From Odontesthes bonariensis (Eukaryota; Chordata; Actinopteri; Atheriniformes; Atherinopsidae), in contig NC_134510.1 in assembly GCF_027942865.1 (NCBI RefSeq), positions 25,847,209 to 25,911,208 of the forward strand: DNA of 64,000 bases. The letters run 5' to 3'. How positions within the stretch are numbered: position 1 is the first letter of the stretch; every line of letters starts with the position of its first letter. The translations under genes were made by a program, and so were the position numbers. The notes under the pieces were generated by a model. That model did not search any database, was not told where the DNA came from, and saw only the letters and a list, made by a program, of their open reading frames with translations. Shown one piece after another: positions 38,940 to 60,100 of the stretch.

Positions 38940-40857
38940 AGCCATCATGTAAATTCGGTTTTTAATCAACATTTGAAAACAAATTGGACAAATGAAAGAC
39001 TGCTTTTGCTTTTATTAATGAGATGTGGCTTTCAGGTTTAAACCATTTAAGAAATCACATCGTTTTCCAGAAAAAAAAAAAAAAAAAAAAAAGACAAGAC
39101 AGAAAAAAAGAGCAGATTTTCAGAGTACGGTAACATTTCAAAAAGTGTTATTACTGACAAACTCTCTCTTCAGCTCCGTCTTAAGCAACTTCAGGTATCA
39201 AATGAAAGCAGTCTCAAGCCCGTACAGTGTGAACATGTGGTCCTCGGAGAATAAAGGGAAAACGGGGGAAGATGCCAAATGCAGATTTAGTTGTTGCACA
39301 TAAAGGACAGTTTGTAACATCGTGACAGAAAACACTTCAGATTGAATGAAAACCCCTCAATAGAATAAGCATGTGGAGCAGTGAAATACAGAATATTGCT
39401 CAACTCTACAGGTTGAGCGTGCAGGGGAGGTTAATCGTGTTTACTTTTAAACTTTCAGCATGATGGACCCACCATCATTTCCATATAACTGAGCTGCAAG
39501 TCAGGTGAAATCAGTAAATGAATGGTTTTGGTTTCATTCTGCAGCACAACAAGAGTCGTGGATATTAGTCACATGTTTATTTGGTCTTGTCAAAGAGGTT
39601 GCACAAAAAAGAAAAGAAACGGGATCCAACACATCTTACATCCCAGATCTACTGGGAAACGAGGAAAACTTCGAGCTGGCTGAAGTACAAGATAGTGACA
39701 CGTATGAACAAACAGACATCATTGAAAGAGGGGCAAGCCAAATTCCTTTCCCAAGCAAATTCACATGTAGTAACATTAAGGCTTGTTGGTAAGGAAGATA
39801 TACATCCCCCCTGAATATCAATCTGTTTTCCTCTCCCAATCTTTCTGTGTTTATATCCTCTTGTATTGAATCAGGGCTGAACTGCTGAGACTATAAAATA
39901 TTTGCGTCTTTAAAGAGCTGTTCACGAAAAAAAAAAAAAAAAAAAAAGGAAATGAAAAGTTACAGAACAAAGAAAAAGAAAAAAAAAGGAATAATTGAAA
40001 ATGTTTCTGCTGTTCATGTTATTTTGCGGCTTGAATACAAGGTGATATTACAGCTCATATCAGTGAAGCTACACACAGAATCAGAACAATTACAGCTGAC
40101 AATCAGATAGAGTCCAATCAAACAACAACCATGCTGAGGGAGGGGGCAGCAGTCTGATGAAAGCAAAGGAACACGAGTAGACAACCGAGCCCAAAAAATT
40201 AAAGATGGTGACAAAACCGAGGTGGATGTTACAGCTACTGTGCATCTACGTAAGATCATCGAAATAAAATGCCCTCCATCTTCCCCTCCGTCTCCCTTTC
40301 ACAAACACACTCCCGTTTCCCCCCTCCGCCATCTTTCTCAGAGAATCATCCACCAAGCTCCCCACTGCAGCTGCTTTCTATTGTACTTAAAACAGGCTAC
40401 TTCCACTTAAATACAAACCTTAATGACACCCCCCTCCCACCAAAAAAAAAGTCCCTATCTCACAAAGTATAAAAAAAATTTGGTGACCCCGCCCTGACCG
40501 TATTATTACACACATTTCTCAAAAACCTTCTACCCACCCCCACCCACCCACCCACCCAACTACACAACTAGCACCCCAACCTAGCCCCACCCCCGCCATG
40601 TATTTAATATAAACGCTACCCATTCTCTTCCTTTCTCCAATTACAAATATCTGTTTTAACTGCAGGACATGTCACGTAGATCTCAAATAATAAACTGGAT
40701 ATCACCAAAGCCATTTGTGAAATGATTAATATTCCAAGATCTACCTGAATGTTGCTCCACCAAATCATTCCAGGGGCTGATTTGGAAATGGGCAGTACAC
40801 ATTAAACTCCCCTCCCCCCCTCCCTCCCCCTCCTCCTCTCTTCACACCCACCCTCCT
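38940..40857 (-). other. u2af2: Probable u2af2 3' UTR with long oligo-U tracts
   Basis: Sequence downstream of the u2af2 stop on the minus strand. Read as RNA it contains pure U runs at 39928-39946 and 39070-39092 and a similar run near 38922-38938. Minus-strand AATAAA signals lie at 39575-39580 and 39011-39016, so a 3' UTR of 1.3 to 1.9 kb is plausible. Next to the stop, the plus strand is pyrimidine-rich (GA-rich in the transcript). No coding exon is seen. Confidence 0.45.
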
Positions 40858-47382
<6,525 letters not shown>

Positions 47383-47929
47383 GTCTGGATTGAAGCCTAC
47401 GGCGCTCTCAGGGACTGCGTTCTTCAGTTGGCGGTGGCTAGCTTAAGCTAGCAACAAAGTGAACAACGCTTTTAAATACCAGTGCTTCGCAGATGTAAAT
47501 CGAGCAATTAGCTTCGGTCAGCCGTCTTCTTTGACACCAGATTTAACAAAAGTTAATGACTGGCACACACGATAGCGGTGTGTTTTTCATTCACAGCGTA
47601 ACAGAAGGAATCACTGAGAAAGAAAAACGTGTTCGCGTAGGTTAGCCTGCTAATGTTAGCTAAGTAGCTAGTAGCAAAGTCCAGAAGAAAAGGCCCGATG
47701 CTGCACACACAGCCGTAGGAAGTGGCTAACTCGGTTGCGACAACGAGCACCGAATGAATGAGACTCCTATCCAAGCTAGATGCAAATCCCAGGGGGACAC
47801 GGGCCCACAAGGTGCAACTGTTTGACTTTGTGAACCAAATTTTTACGCTCTCGAGTTTTTCAAGGCTACAGAAAACAATGAAGGTTTCGGTATGTATGCC
47901 CGCTTTTTTGCTCTGTCTTCCAGGCACCC

Positions 47930-47970
47930 CGTGACACCGGAAGTTGATGAATGTCAGATTTCCGGTGAAA
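47930..47970 (-). promoter_or_regulatory. u2af2: Putative u2af2 promoter with paired ETS sites
   Basis: ACCGGAAGT at 47936-47944 (plus strand) and ACCGGAAAT read on the minus strand at 47966-47958 form two ETS-type sites 13 bases apart, about 0.55 kb upstream of the u2af2 ATG. No TATA box is obvious. Paired ETS sites are typical of housekeeping promoters, which fits this gene. The transcription start is not determined. Confidence 0.4.
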
Positions 47971-49784
47971 GAACAAAATGTACGTATAATTAGTGCCACG
48001 GCCACACAAAATAAAAGGTTAGAAATAGAATTTATTTGTACCTGATTGTATTGTGAGACCTTTATGATTAAATTGACCCCCCCCCCCAACTGATTTTAAT
48101 TTTAAGTTTTTTAATTGTTTTGTAAAGCTAAGCTAACCGAAATTGAACCAGCTCATCAATTTAATGTTTTTTGTCTTCATTGTTTTTACAGTTTAAGGAA
48201 AAAAGTCACGTAAAAAACACATAAAAAACTTCCCTTCCTTACTGCACAGTTATATTAAGAAATATACCCATATCTGCTTATTTTTTTACTTTCAAATAGA
48301 GAAACTAAACTCCAGAACAACGACAGGCCAAAACCATGCCACAAAAGCAAGTCATTCACAGTAGATTAAAAGTCTTTGCGCTCTGATCATACCAAAGATC
48401 ACAAATACCGATGTTGGCACAATGAGGATATTCATGCTATAATTGATGGGACAAAACGGCATAAAAGATCAGCTTTATTTGTAGGAAATAAACCATTTTA
48501 TTGCACTTGTTGTAACAGTACCGTTCATTAGAGTAACAAACACTTTTTCAGCAAGGGTGCTGTTGGATTTTACAGATTACGGTAATAATTCTACATTTTT
48601 GTACAAATACGAATGCTTTAATGACATGTCACACATACTGAAATGTTTCAGTCACGTTTTTTTTAAACACCACAATCTGGAGGGAATTTTCAGTCTGTCT
48701 CTTAAACGTACCATCATATACAAAAAAAAAAGTGGTTTCTGGTCCTCGATTACAGTAATTCTCACTTTAAAATTCAAGACGAGGGATGCACTGTTCCACT
48801 GTAGCCTGTATGGTTTCCTTTTAAGAAGTTTCCATATTTCTCCTCAACAATACACACACTACACTTAACTGTAAAATGCGGTCTGCTTCTTTGAAAATCA
48901 CAAATTCGAACAAAATATCCTACAGACTACAGATCCCCGCAGCTCTTCTCACATGTGTGGTGGAGCACACATGTGGGTGCGTGTGTGGTAAGTTGAAACA
49001 GATCCTCTGTTTCTGATGTTCTAACTGTTAAAACCTTTGTGAGATATGCACAGTTTTCACAAGGAACTAAAAGTTACACAGTGTTACAAATAGCCGGTAT
49101 AGTAGTAATTAGTGTGAATGCTCAGAGCCATATTTGACAAAAGTTGATGTCACGTCGCATTACAAATTCTCGATATCAGAAGAGGCAACATTTACTGGGA
49201 CATAGGAAGATAATATACAAAGATCGTGGGTGCAACCCTTAGTAGGACAACAGAGTAATACAATAATATAGTTAAAACCGGGCAGATGCACAACTGGTGC
49301 TCATATCAAGAAAACATACAAATGCCACCAACGTCTTTGTGTCCAAAGTCATTTTAAGCCAAAAACCAGAGGCTCTATTAGCCAGAAGTATAGTGTTGTC
49401 ACAAGTGCATCTGCACCACATTATGTCAGACTTGTCTTTACAATGGCCAATTAGTGATTGTATCCATTTCTTTTACAAGCTCTCCCCTCCGTTAAACCTG
49501 AAGAAACGGAGGAAAGAAAGGGAATTGGATTGCTTCTTATGCTGGGAACTTACAAAAATTGCAGTAAGGCAAGTTAGAATACTGTAAAAATGTAATAACA
49601 GAAAAAGAACACACCGAGCAACACAAACATAATGTAATGGTGATGCTTAAGTTAAAAGTGTATCGTTATTTGAGAAGAACATAACACAAAAAGACTGTGA
49701 TTGAAAGACTATGAGATTGTGTCTAAAAGCATTAAAAAAGAAAAACAGAAACGCCCAATCTGATTATTTAGGCTTTCAGAAGCG

Positions 49785-49808
49785 ATAATAATAATAATAA
49801 TAATAATA
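49785..49808. repeat. (AAT)n microsatellite
   Basis: About eight ATA/AAT units run without interruption between ccdc106 and u2af2. Confidence 0.95.
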
Positions 49809-50029
49809 CAAATAAAAAAACTATCAGTGAGCAAACGTCTGATCCAGATGTTGAGAATAAAAATTAAAAAAACTACTTCTCTGCCAAATAAAGGCTGAAA
49901 CATTAATGATCCTACTGCTAAAGACACCATCACCCATTCTGAATCACACGGAACTGTTCTCACGTTTTACAAGCAATGAAAACCAATTTTCTATCTCTAA
50001 ATAGAACAGACCCCTACATCCTCACTTAA

Positions 50030-50591
50030 AGGCGGGGTAGGGGATCTTTTTCAGGAACATTTTTTTACATATTGCTTGAAATACTCTTCACACCCCCATT
50101 GCAACCAATTAATTAAAAGTTTTGACACAAATATGAAAAGTTTTAGTGGCCTCTAGAACGTACAATCTAGGAAAAACAGTATCCAATCATTGTGAACGGA
50201 CCGTTCACAATGATTGGATTCTGATGCCGTCTATCAAACTGCAATCTGCTCCCCCCCCCCCCCCTCCTTCCCCCTGTGCGCGTACCCTGCTCCGTGAACG
50301 AATTACGCGTCCAGAAGCTTGGCAGGAAGCTAAACTAGAGCCAGCTTGGCTAGCACCTAGCATTATTAAACGTATAGTTGGCATAAACTAAATACTAAAT
50401 ACTAAAAATACGGCAACGATCGATGCTTGCTGTCAGAACAGCGCTCGTGCACCTTCGTGCTCGTGCGCGTTCATGTACTCTAGAGGCGTGCCTTCGGGGG
50501 GAAAGTGAAGAAAAGGGTTGGGACTTTTTACCTGTGTATTTTCAAAATGCAGCTTCGCTGGACTCAAAATCCAGGATCTCCTACCCTACCT
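50030..50591 (+). mobile_element. TTAA-flanked MITE, copy 1
   Basis: The element is 562 bp, bordered by TTAA at 50026-50029 and 50592-50595. The terminal inverted repeats are aggcggggtaggggat at the left and the complement of atctcctaccctacct at the right (two mismatches over 16 bases). TTAA duplications point to piggyBac-type mobilisation. The interior has no transposase frame. It contains a central palindrome (50177-50223, one mismatched pair) and a poly-C tract (about 50251-50264). A nearly identical copy in the opposite orientation lies at 61775-62323. The assignment to piggyBac rests on the TTAA target alone. Confidence 0.85.
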
Positions 50592-50784
50592 TTAAATGAA
50601 GATTTGTCATATAAACCCACACATCTGAATTGTGTTGAAAGTATTAGTGAAGTGAGAAGAGTTTATCCGTAAAGAAAAGTGTCTAAATCTGTGCCTCTGC
50701 AGTGAGCTGGCCGGCTGCAGAGGAACCCAACAGCCTTTCTTATCGCTTACTCCACTCCACTGGCTCCTAAGCCGTTTTCACATA

Positions 50785-50809
50785 CATACACACACACACA
50801 CACACACAC
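50785..50809. repeat. (CA)n microsatellite
   Basis: About a dozen CA units follow 'cacatacata', downstream of the ccdc106 stop on the minus strand. Confidence 0.95.
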
Positions 50810-51374
50810 TGGAGATTTTCTGAACAATGTGCTGACGGTTTGGTTCAAACTTTTTCCACAATTGCTGCTCACCCAAGCACAGCACAGCGGGAGGCTTTCA
50901 GCTGGTGACACGCTCTCCAGGCTGGAAATATGAGGGAGGAGGTGCAGGGGAACGGCTGTCCAGAGCGCGCGTAAGCAGCATGCGATGCAGAAACTACGAG
51001 TTGGAAATCATTGGGTTTTCTTTACAGGCTGAGAATAGCAGATGAGGCTACTTATTGTGTTGATATGAGTAGTGCATACACGTCAGCAGAAAGACAAATT
51101 CTCACCAGCACACACGCACTCTCTCTCACAGAGTGGAAGCAAATACTCTGGAATATTTGCTGACACGTTCGTACATTGTCTCACTCGCTGATGTTCTGGG
51201 GATTTTTCCCTGAGGGCTTGGTGGAAAATCTCCACAAGAAGTCCAGGGTGAATGCTGCGGACATTTGTGATCTCCTATGCCACCGCTCTGGAACATCTCT
51301 AGAACATTTCCGGACCCTTGTGGTTGTGTGAAAACGGCTGTAGAGACACTTCCCAGGAATGTGTGTTTCTCCCC

Positions 51375-53266
<1,892 letters not shown>

Positions 53267-53873
53267 CTATTACCAAAAACAAACATTTATTTAATCTCAG
53301 ACAATTATCATCAAGCCACGCATATGACCTGACACAGTATAGAGGCTTTGTTACAAATATTTGTAAAGCACCCATTTTTTATTTTTAAGAAAGATGCTGT
53401 TTGCGGGAAAGCCTTCACTGCGCGTGTGTGCCTACTTAGAACACACAGAGCCAGAAAAAGCAGATTATTACATGACTCACAGACATAAAAAAATAAATCA
53501 AAACATTCAAACTAGTTGTGCTTCTCAAGTATAAGTTTGTAGCGGCCTAACAGCGTTCACAAGGAGGAGAAATTATCTGAGCCCAACGTTAGCTTTGTGT
53601 TAATGTTAGCAAAAATGTAGCCAGAATATATAATTACAATCCTTCTTTCTATCCACTTAGTTCTTTAATTCCGTCATATTGACATTAATATGATATCCAC
53701 ACTGTAAATATAACCCTCCGAAATGGGTACGTACCACTTCACGTTTGTAATAACTTAATCGTGCACATGTAATAAGACGTTATTACTCAGTCATATCTCC
53801 ATTTCACGAGTTCGTCTGCTAGCTAACAAGCTAACAATAACAATTACGACAGTTTTTTTTTTTCCACGCTACC

Positions 53874-53888
53874 TGACGTCATTTCCGG
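53874..53888. promoter_or_regulatory. CRE plus ETS site, probable ccdc106 promoter
   Basis: A perfect CRE palindrome TGACGTCA (53874-53881) overlaps by one base an ETS site, CCGGAAAT on the minus strand (53888-53881). They lie about 0.6 kb upstream of the ccdc106 ATG and 1.6 kb upstream of tmem238 on the other strand, so they could serve either gene or both. Motifs are read directly; function is inferred. Confidence 0.4.
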
Positions 53889-54199
53889 CTGTAATAAGAT
53901 AAGTGTCCGTTCAACTGTCTCTGGTTACACTAACTGTAAGAAGAGTCATTTATGGCCTTTAATTCATCCCATGGCAGCTTTTAATTTAGACTGACAAAGA
54001 TGTTTGTACACATATTTTGTGCGAGGAACTTTTATATCTTGGAAAATTGTTTATATTCAGCTAAACCCTGCAAATATTTTAATTATTTATATATATGTAT
54101 ATATATATATATTCAAATGACTAAATGTATAACCAAAGAATGTTTTCTTCTTTTTTGCGCTGACAAACTTAATTGTTTATGTTTATATCTTTCATGAAT

Positions 54200-54458
54200 A
54201 TATATGCGGGATGTGTGCTGCAAGAACGGTCTGTAAACTCATTCCTTTCAATGAGCTTATTAGAGTTTTTTACAAAAAGAAAAGGACTGTCACTGGCGCT
54301 CCTGGGGGCAAAACTGTAGGACAGGTTAAACAGGTGAGGAGGTGTCAGGTTTCGGGAGGTGGCTTCTCCTATAGTCGATCCGGAAAGGCTCAAAAACGCA
54401 CTATTTCCACGCTAACTACTACGACTTAATTTAGGAAATTTCCCAACTTCACGAAAGG
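54200..54458 (+). other. tmem238: Candidate 5' UTR exon(s) of tmem238
   Basis: tmem238 starts 7 bases after a clear acceptor (ctctttcag at 55475-55483), so at least one upstream exon must exist. Good donors on the plus strand occur at aaacag|gtgagg (about 54335) and cgaaagg|gtaagtg (after 54458). The left limit is a guess. The short open frame from 54211 has no recognisable product. Confidence 0.25.
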
Positions 54459-55490
54459 GTAAGTGTTTGATATAATTGGGAAAGTAGTCGTTACCAGTTA
54501 AGCACTAAGCTACTTGTTTGCGTTTTTACTTTTGCCGATAAGGGAAATCTCATGAAGCACAGGTGTGGCACCTGTTTTTGTTTGCATGCAAGGCCAGAGA
54601 GAAACATATAAGAAATATCCTACAGCGATAGTGTAAATACAGTTTATTCAAATTTAACTTGTCATCATTTGAAGAATTCTTTCCTTTTTTTTTACATATT
54701 TTAACGCAGTGACTCCAATCTTCATCTTTATGGTGGATCAGTTCAATACGCCTCGTTTCATATACTGTTTTAATGGAATATAATAATCTGTTGTTTCTAT
54801 TATGGAATCTGTAGATATTAGACATTAACATGGACAGTTACAAAACAAATGGCTCCTGCGCACCAACATTTAATAGGACCCTCATTTGTCCTTTAAATGA
54901 CTACTCAGTCAGAGAAAAAAAAAAAAAACAACCACAAACCATGCAGATACAGTTTGTGCTCATTAACTCTTCAACTGTGTATCCTGCAGTTGTTTTGTGT
55001 CATTTTATATCACTTTGTGGACAAATTGCACCTTGTTTTTGCCTCATTTACATCATTTGATAAGTTTGAAAGCATCTTTAGAAAGTCCTTCTGTGTCTCT
55101 TGAGATCATTTTGTCTCTTAATGGTTATTTTGTGGCACATATTGTTCATTTTGTGTTTCCTTATGGTTGTCATATCACTCTCATTTGTCGTTTTGTGTCA
55201 CTACATCAGTGCACGATTTAATGAGTAATTTTTGCATTCATTAAGAGCTATTCAAAACTCTTGGTAGTCGATTTGTATCTCTCAATGGATATCTCACAAT
55301 TTTGTAATTTCACATCTTTGTTTACATTTCTTTTGTTTCTCAGCTTGTTTTGTGTCTCTGGCAGAAGACCAGGGGCCTGTTTCTGTTGGGCAGGTCGACT
55401 TACCTGCCCATGAGTATGAAGACTTGACATGTTGTACACACAAACCACATTTTCCACACAACAAGCTCCCCTTTCTCTTTCAGTGCAGCC

Positions 55491-55820
55491 ATGGCACACA
55501 AGTATGACGGCTTGTCCCACTGTAAGCTGGCGCTGGTGTTTGCGGTGCTGATGGACCTGTTGGGTGGGATATCCCTCCTGCTCGGCGTCTTTGCCCCACT
55601 GGAAATTCAAGGTCGAGACTTTGGGGATTTGCTGGTGTACTCAGGAGCTCTTTTGGTATTATTTTCCCTGGCGGGCTGGGTCATGTGGTACAGTGGCAAC
55701 ATTGAGGGTCTGAACTCCAAAAAAGAGCTTGGTGGGGCTGTGTTTGGAGCTGTGGACCGACTGGCCTGTTCTCTGAGCCGCAGGATACGTATCCCCAGGA
55801 CTCGTAGCAGCCCTTCGTAG
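55491..55820 (+). CDS. tmem238: TMEM238-like small two-helix membrane protein
   Basis: A single coding exon gives 109 residues; the human protein is longer because of Ala/Pro-rich ends. Function is unknown in the literature I can recall. It has two predicted transmembrane helices (about 12-34 and 47-68) joined by the diagnostic loop GRDFGDLLVYSGALLV, followed by GWVMWYSGNIE and a basic cytoplasmic tail with SRRIRIPRTRS. These blocks match TMEM238 closely. The ATG at 55491 has a good context (gcagccATGG) just after an acceptor at 55483/55484. The gene is divergent from ccdc106. A polyadenylation signal AATAAA at 56123-56128 suggests a 3' UTR of about 0.3 kb. Confidence 0.9.
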   Translation: MAHKYDGLSHCKLALVFAVLMDLLGGISLLLGVFAPLEIQGRDFGDLLVYSGALLVLFSLAGWVMWYSGNIEGLNSKKELGGAVFGAVDRLACSLSRRIRIPRTRSSPS

Positions 55821-57127
55821 AAAGTGGAGCCACAAGATACCAAAGACTCGATGACTTTATTTTGATTTCTGTTACATGAAAGGCTATCGTTAATTAGGCG
55901 GCAGGCCAGACTGCCCAAAGAAGAGAAGTGTCATTCAGATGGTCTCTCCTTGATTCAAAACAGTTTTTGTTCACAAGCCCTTCATTGCCCATCAGGGGGG
56001 GACGACTACCAATCTTTGCTTTTATAAGAAACAAGGAGAGCATGTATCCTCTGCTTAGGTTGTTTTATGTTGAAAAGTGTTAAAGATAATTTGGAGAGTA
56101 AAACTGCTAATCTGCATTAAAAAATAAAAAATGTTTTCAGATGATTTCCTCAGGATATTAAGAATCTTGTGTAGAAGATTATCTTACTGCCACTCAGATG
56201 GAAAGGTACTATATTAACAACAGAAAGCATTTTAATGACAATTCTATCTGCACAAGTTTTATCAAGAACCCATAATCAGCATCTTCAAAAAGAAGCCTCT
56301 GCACACAAATACTGCATGCGACACCTGCAAGAACTCTCTCTTATTTTACAAATTCACTGAAGTCAAATTTAAACATGAAACACACTCGAGCATTTCATAA
56401 AAACCAGAGACATCAAACAACTAAATGAGAAAATAAATAATTCTTTAAAGAAAGCTGGTTTTCATTTGAGAGATTTTTTTTTTAAACACACATTTATAAT
56501 GTGCAGTGACTTGCAATTACTCCACAGACAATGAGAAGTACCAGAATTTGAATTAATACTCATGGCAAAAAAATTCCAGAAATACACACCACAAAAAAAG
56601 GTGCCACCAGACCCAATGCAGCATCATGGGAGAATAAAGTCTCCGATTGTCTTTATGCAGAACAAAGAAGTAAACCCGTTTCCAGTTCACAGTTAACAAC
56701 AAAGTATGTAGACATCAGCTTAGAGAGCGGACGCATTAAGACGCATTAAGATTTCTGCATCTTGCTGAGCAAGCAATAAAGAAATCGCTTAGAGCTGTAA
56801 GTCATGAAAACTGAGTTAACCATTAGTGCAGAAGTCCATCAGGCAGTTAAATCACTGACCAAACATACAGCATCGATATAAAAATTAGATGAAGGCACAC
56901 AGGAAGGCATCATCCATCAGGATTATCCAGTCAAAAGACAGATGAACAAATAAATGAGGTAATCAAGTACAAAATATCAGAGGTCTTGTACTTTTAGACG
57001 ATGCTTTAATTGCTGCCACGTTGAGATGCTGGTTTAGTCCATTCCCCGAAGGCATCACTTCCCGTCTGCAGTTTATTATGTCTGCTTTATGTCATCCCAC
57101 AAGTAAAGAGTCAGGAGCTGAATGATA
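55821..57127. other. Intergenic region, tmem238 to JIP-like gene
   Basis: Contains the tmem238 3' UTR (signal at 56123-56128) and, from the other side, the 3' UTR of the convergent JIP-like gene. No coding exon or recognisable repeat is seen. Confidence 0.5.
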
Positions 57128-60100
57128 TCAGAGTGCAGGGCTGGGCATAGAGGGAGGGGGATTCTGCCAGATGATCATGTGACTGCGTTCTGAGCGCTGC
57201 GGGGTGGCCGCCTGAGACACCTCAGTCGAATCGTCACTTGCATCATCTCCTGCAAAATTGGCCAAACTAGTTACGTGTTTTATAAACCCAGCTCCGATTA
57301 CACCATTGATCAACATGTCGTACGTAACTGATCTGACATGCGAGAAATTCGACACCGACAGTGACACTTTTCTTAAACCCACCAATTCGGAAATTGATAT
57401 AGCCCTCTCCTCCACTGAGGATGAGCTGAGCGGTAGTGACATGGCTGCTGCCAGGAGAGGTGATCAAACAACCTGTGAGGCAAAGATGACAATAAGGTCA
57501 CCAAAATACAAATAAAAGAGGCAAGTACAACCTGAAAGATCTCCACAAAATGTCACAAAAGTGAAAATGCCTAACGAGTGAAAGAAAGATTCTTACCGGG
57601 TGCAGCAGTGATGAATCTGACCGCTTGTCTGTGTCCATGGTAGGACAGCTGGGCTGATGCGGTTAAGCTGTACGGGATGGACGCATCTTCTGAGGCTGTA
57701 GGTAGTTGTCATAATTAATACTAAACAGCACATTTCTGACAATATAAGATTTAGTAAATTAGACATACTTATAGACAAGGGGATGGAGAAAATGGCACCA
57801 CCTCCTGTGCCCACCCACAGACGACCAGAGATGACAGTTAGAGAAGAGATCTGGAGAGGTGAGAGCGTCAGGTAGGGCAGGCCTACAGAGAGATAAAACG
57901 TGTTAGATGAGCAAAGAGCTTAAATTGAGAGCGGCCGGTCACAAAGGCAATATTATATCGTGAGACTGACTTGCATTAAAAGAAAAAAAATGGAAAGAAG
58001 GAGCTTGAGCACCTAATGATTTTGTGACCAAAGAAGAAAAATCGACTTCCTGCAGCGGCCGTCCAGTGGACCAATCAAACAGCCTGAGGATTGGGTCGAG
58101 TCGGCAGGACGTCCAGACGCCGCTTCCCCCCGCACACAGGAAGCGAACCTGTTGCTCACTGCGCTCCGACACTGAAAATATTTGCTGTGCAGCAACATAA
58201 GAAATGATGACGACAAGTTTAAAGGCAGTGTGCTCACAAACATTTCTAGCAGAGACATCTTCTGCTTCTTACCTCCACCTTCTTGCTGTCGGTGTCGACC
58301 ACATGAACTTTGTTCCAGTACCCCACCCACAGACGGCCACCTTTAACAAGGCAACAGCGAATGGGCTGCAAAGGGTTTGATCCAAGAGGCATCACAGAGT
58401 GTGACTGCAGATTCCAGCCATCTGTACATACCAGCAGCCATTAGTCCACCATTCATTTCACTAAGCATCGGTGATGTGAAACATGCAAACCATGAATTTG
58501 GTTAACTGGGACCGTCGCAGGAAACTGAAAGTCCTTACCTGAAGTGTGTGAGAAAAATGCCAGAGTCCCATCAGCTAAACCAGCTATAACCTGACTGTTG
58601 GAATACCTGTGAGATTGAATTGGCACAAAGTAGATTCTTTAAACATGAAGATAAGTGCTTTACTCTTTTAAACATTAATGCATTGGACACACTGCAGACA
58701 GAACTCACATGAGTGAATGAACGCCCTCTGAGAGACATACTGACTGCAGACAGCATCTCCTGTCAGCAGAGGCTCGATGTAATAGAACGCTGTGAAAGGA
58801 AGACAAAAAGAGAGAGAAGTCTGTGAGGGAACGCTGGCCAACACAAGACCTTTGATATTATTCTGTGAAATGAGCTGCTTATTCAGCTGACACTACCTTC
58901 CTTCCTGAGTTCCAATCCACACAGTCCCTGCAGATTTACCTAACGTTAAAAGACCAGAGAGATTGTGTCAGAGGAAATGCTGAGTAATCGCTGTTGATTT
59001 CCAAGTGTTTCCAATAAGAGCAGCAATACAACTGTGTAACACATTAGACAAGTAGTCTTCAGGCGGCTGCGGAAGCCCCTTGAACCAGCACTGACCTATG
59101 GGAGGCACAGCGCAGATGCAGAGGGCAGGGGCTGTGGGAGGGAGGCTGAACTGATCCAGTACTGTGTTGGACCGTGCTGGATCAATCACTGTAATATCAC
59201 TGCAGGAGGCAGGGCCAGAAACTACCCACACAGAACACTGGCAGAGAAGGGCAGATATGGAGTTTGGAAAGATGAGTGGCATGAAACAACTTGTGCCTAG
59301 GTGACGTTAGTCATGGCTGGATGGTCATAATTAGAGTCCGACTGAAGCTGCACTTAACAAGGATAATGACAGACTTACTGTGGGCTCTCCGGAGATCTCG
59401 GGTGAGACTGCAACAGCACAGTTCAGCTGAGGAAAAAAAATACGATAGTTATAATCTTTATTCTCAGGAATGACTCCGCAGAAACTTGCAGTGACAATAT
59501 TCACCTTGGCAGTGGAGTCTCTTTGATCCAACAGTCTTAGCTGGACTAGGACAGGCACATCTTTAGGCTCAGGTACAGGTTCCTGGGACTCATGCAATGA
59601 CAATTAATTACATGAATATGCTTGTCTACTGCCCTGAAATATTAACAGTGTAATGAATAGGAGGCAGTTAGTATACCAACGCAAACAAGCATAACGCAGT
59701 CTTATACCACAGCAATGGGAAGCTTCCTTTCTTTCTTCCTTTTTCTTATTCAAATCAAACCACTTTCATGTGCTCGTCTACCTGTGTGCCTGTCAGTGGC
59801 GTGCTCCAACCATGTATCTGCCGCTTTCCCAGAGTCCCCCAAATGTAGGAGCGCATTTCTCTGTAGAGTTCCCTCCTCCTGACACGCGGTGAAACGACAG
59901 CAGGAGAAGCAGATCTGGAGAAGATGCCGCTGGTGTTTATCAGCTTGACACTGAATACATAATTGCTTGATTTTTAAAGATAAAATGAACACAGTACATT
60001 TGAAGTAAATACAATCCTTGCAGCAAACAAAAAGTGGGAAAATGATGAAAAGTAACAGTAAAAAGGAAGGTAGCTGCAGATTGTGCTAAACACTTGTTAC

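Larger units (their letters stand above)
48090..51374. other. ccdc106 downstream region / possible 3' UTR
   Basis: No coding exon. On the minus strand this follows the ccdc106 stop. A minus-strand AATAAA at 48496-48501 would allow a 3' UTR of up to 2.9 kb, but a shorter one is equally possible. The stretch contains an (AAT)n tract, the first TTAA MITE and a (CA)n tract. Confidence 0.4.

Noticed and set aside
47553-48089. 178-codon minus-strand open frame upstream of u2af2
   Set aside because: It spans the u2af2 promoter region with its ETS sites and begins in a poly-C tract; no family resemblance.
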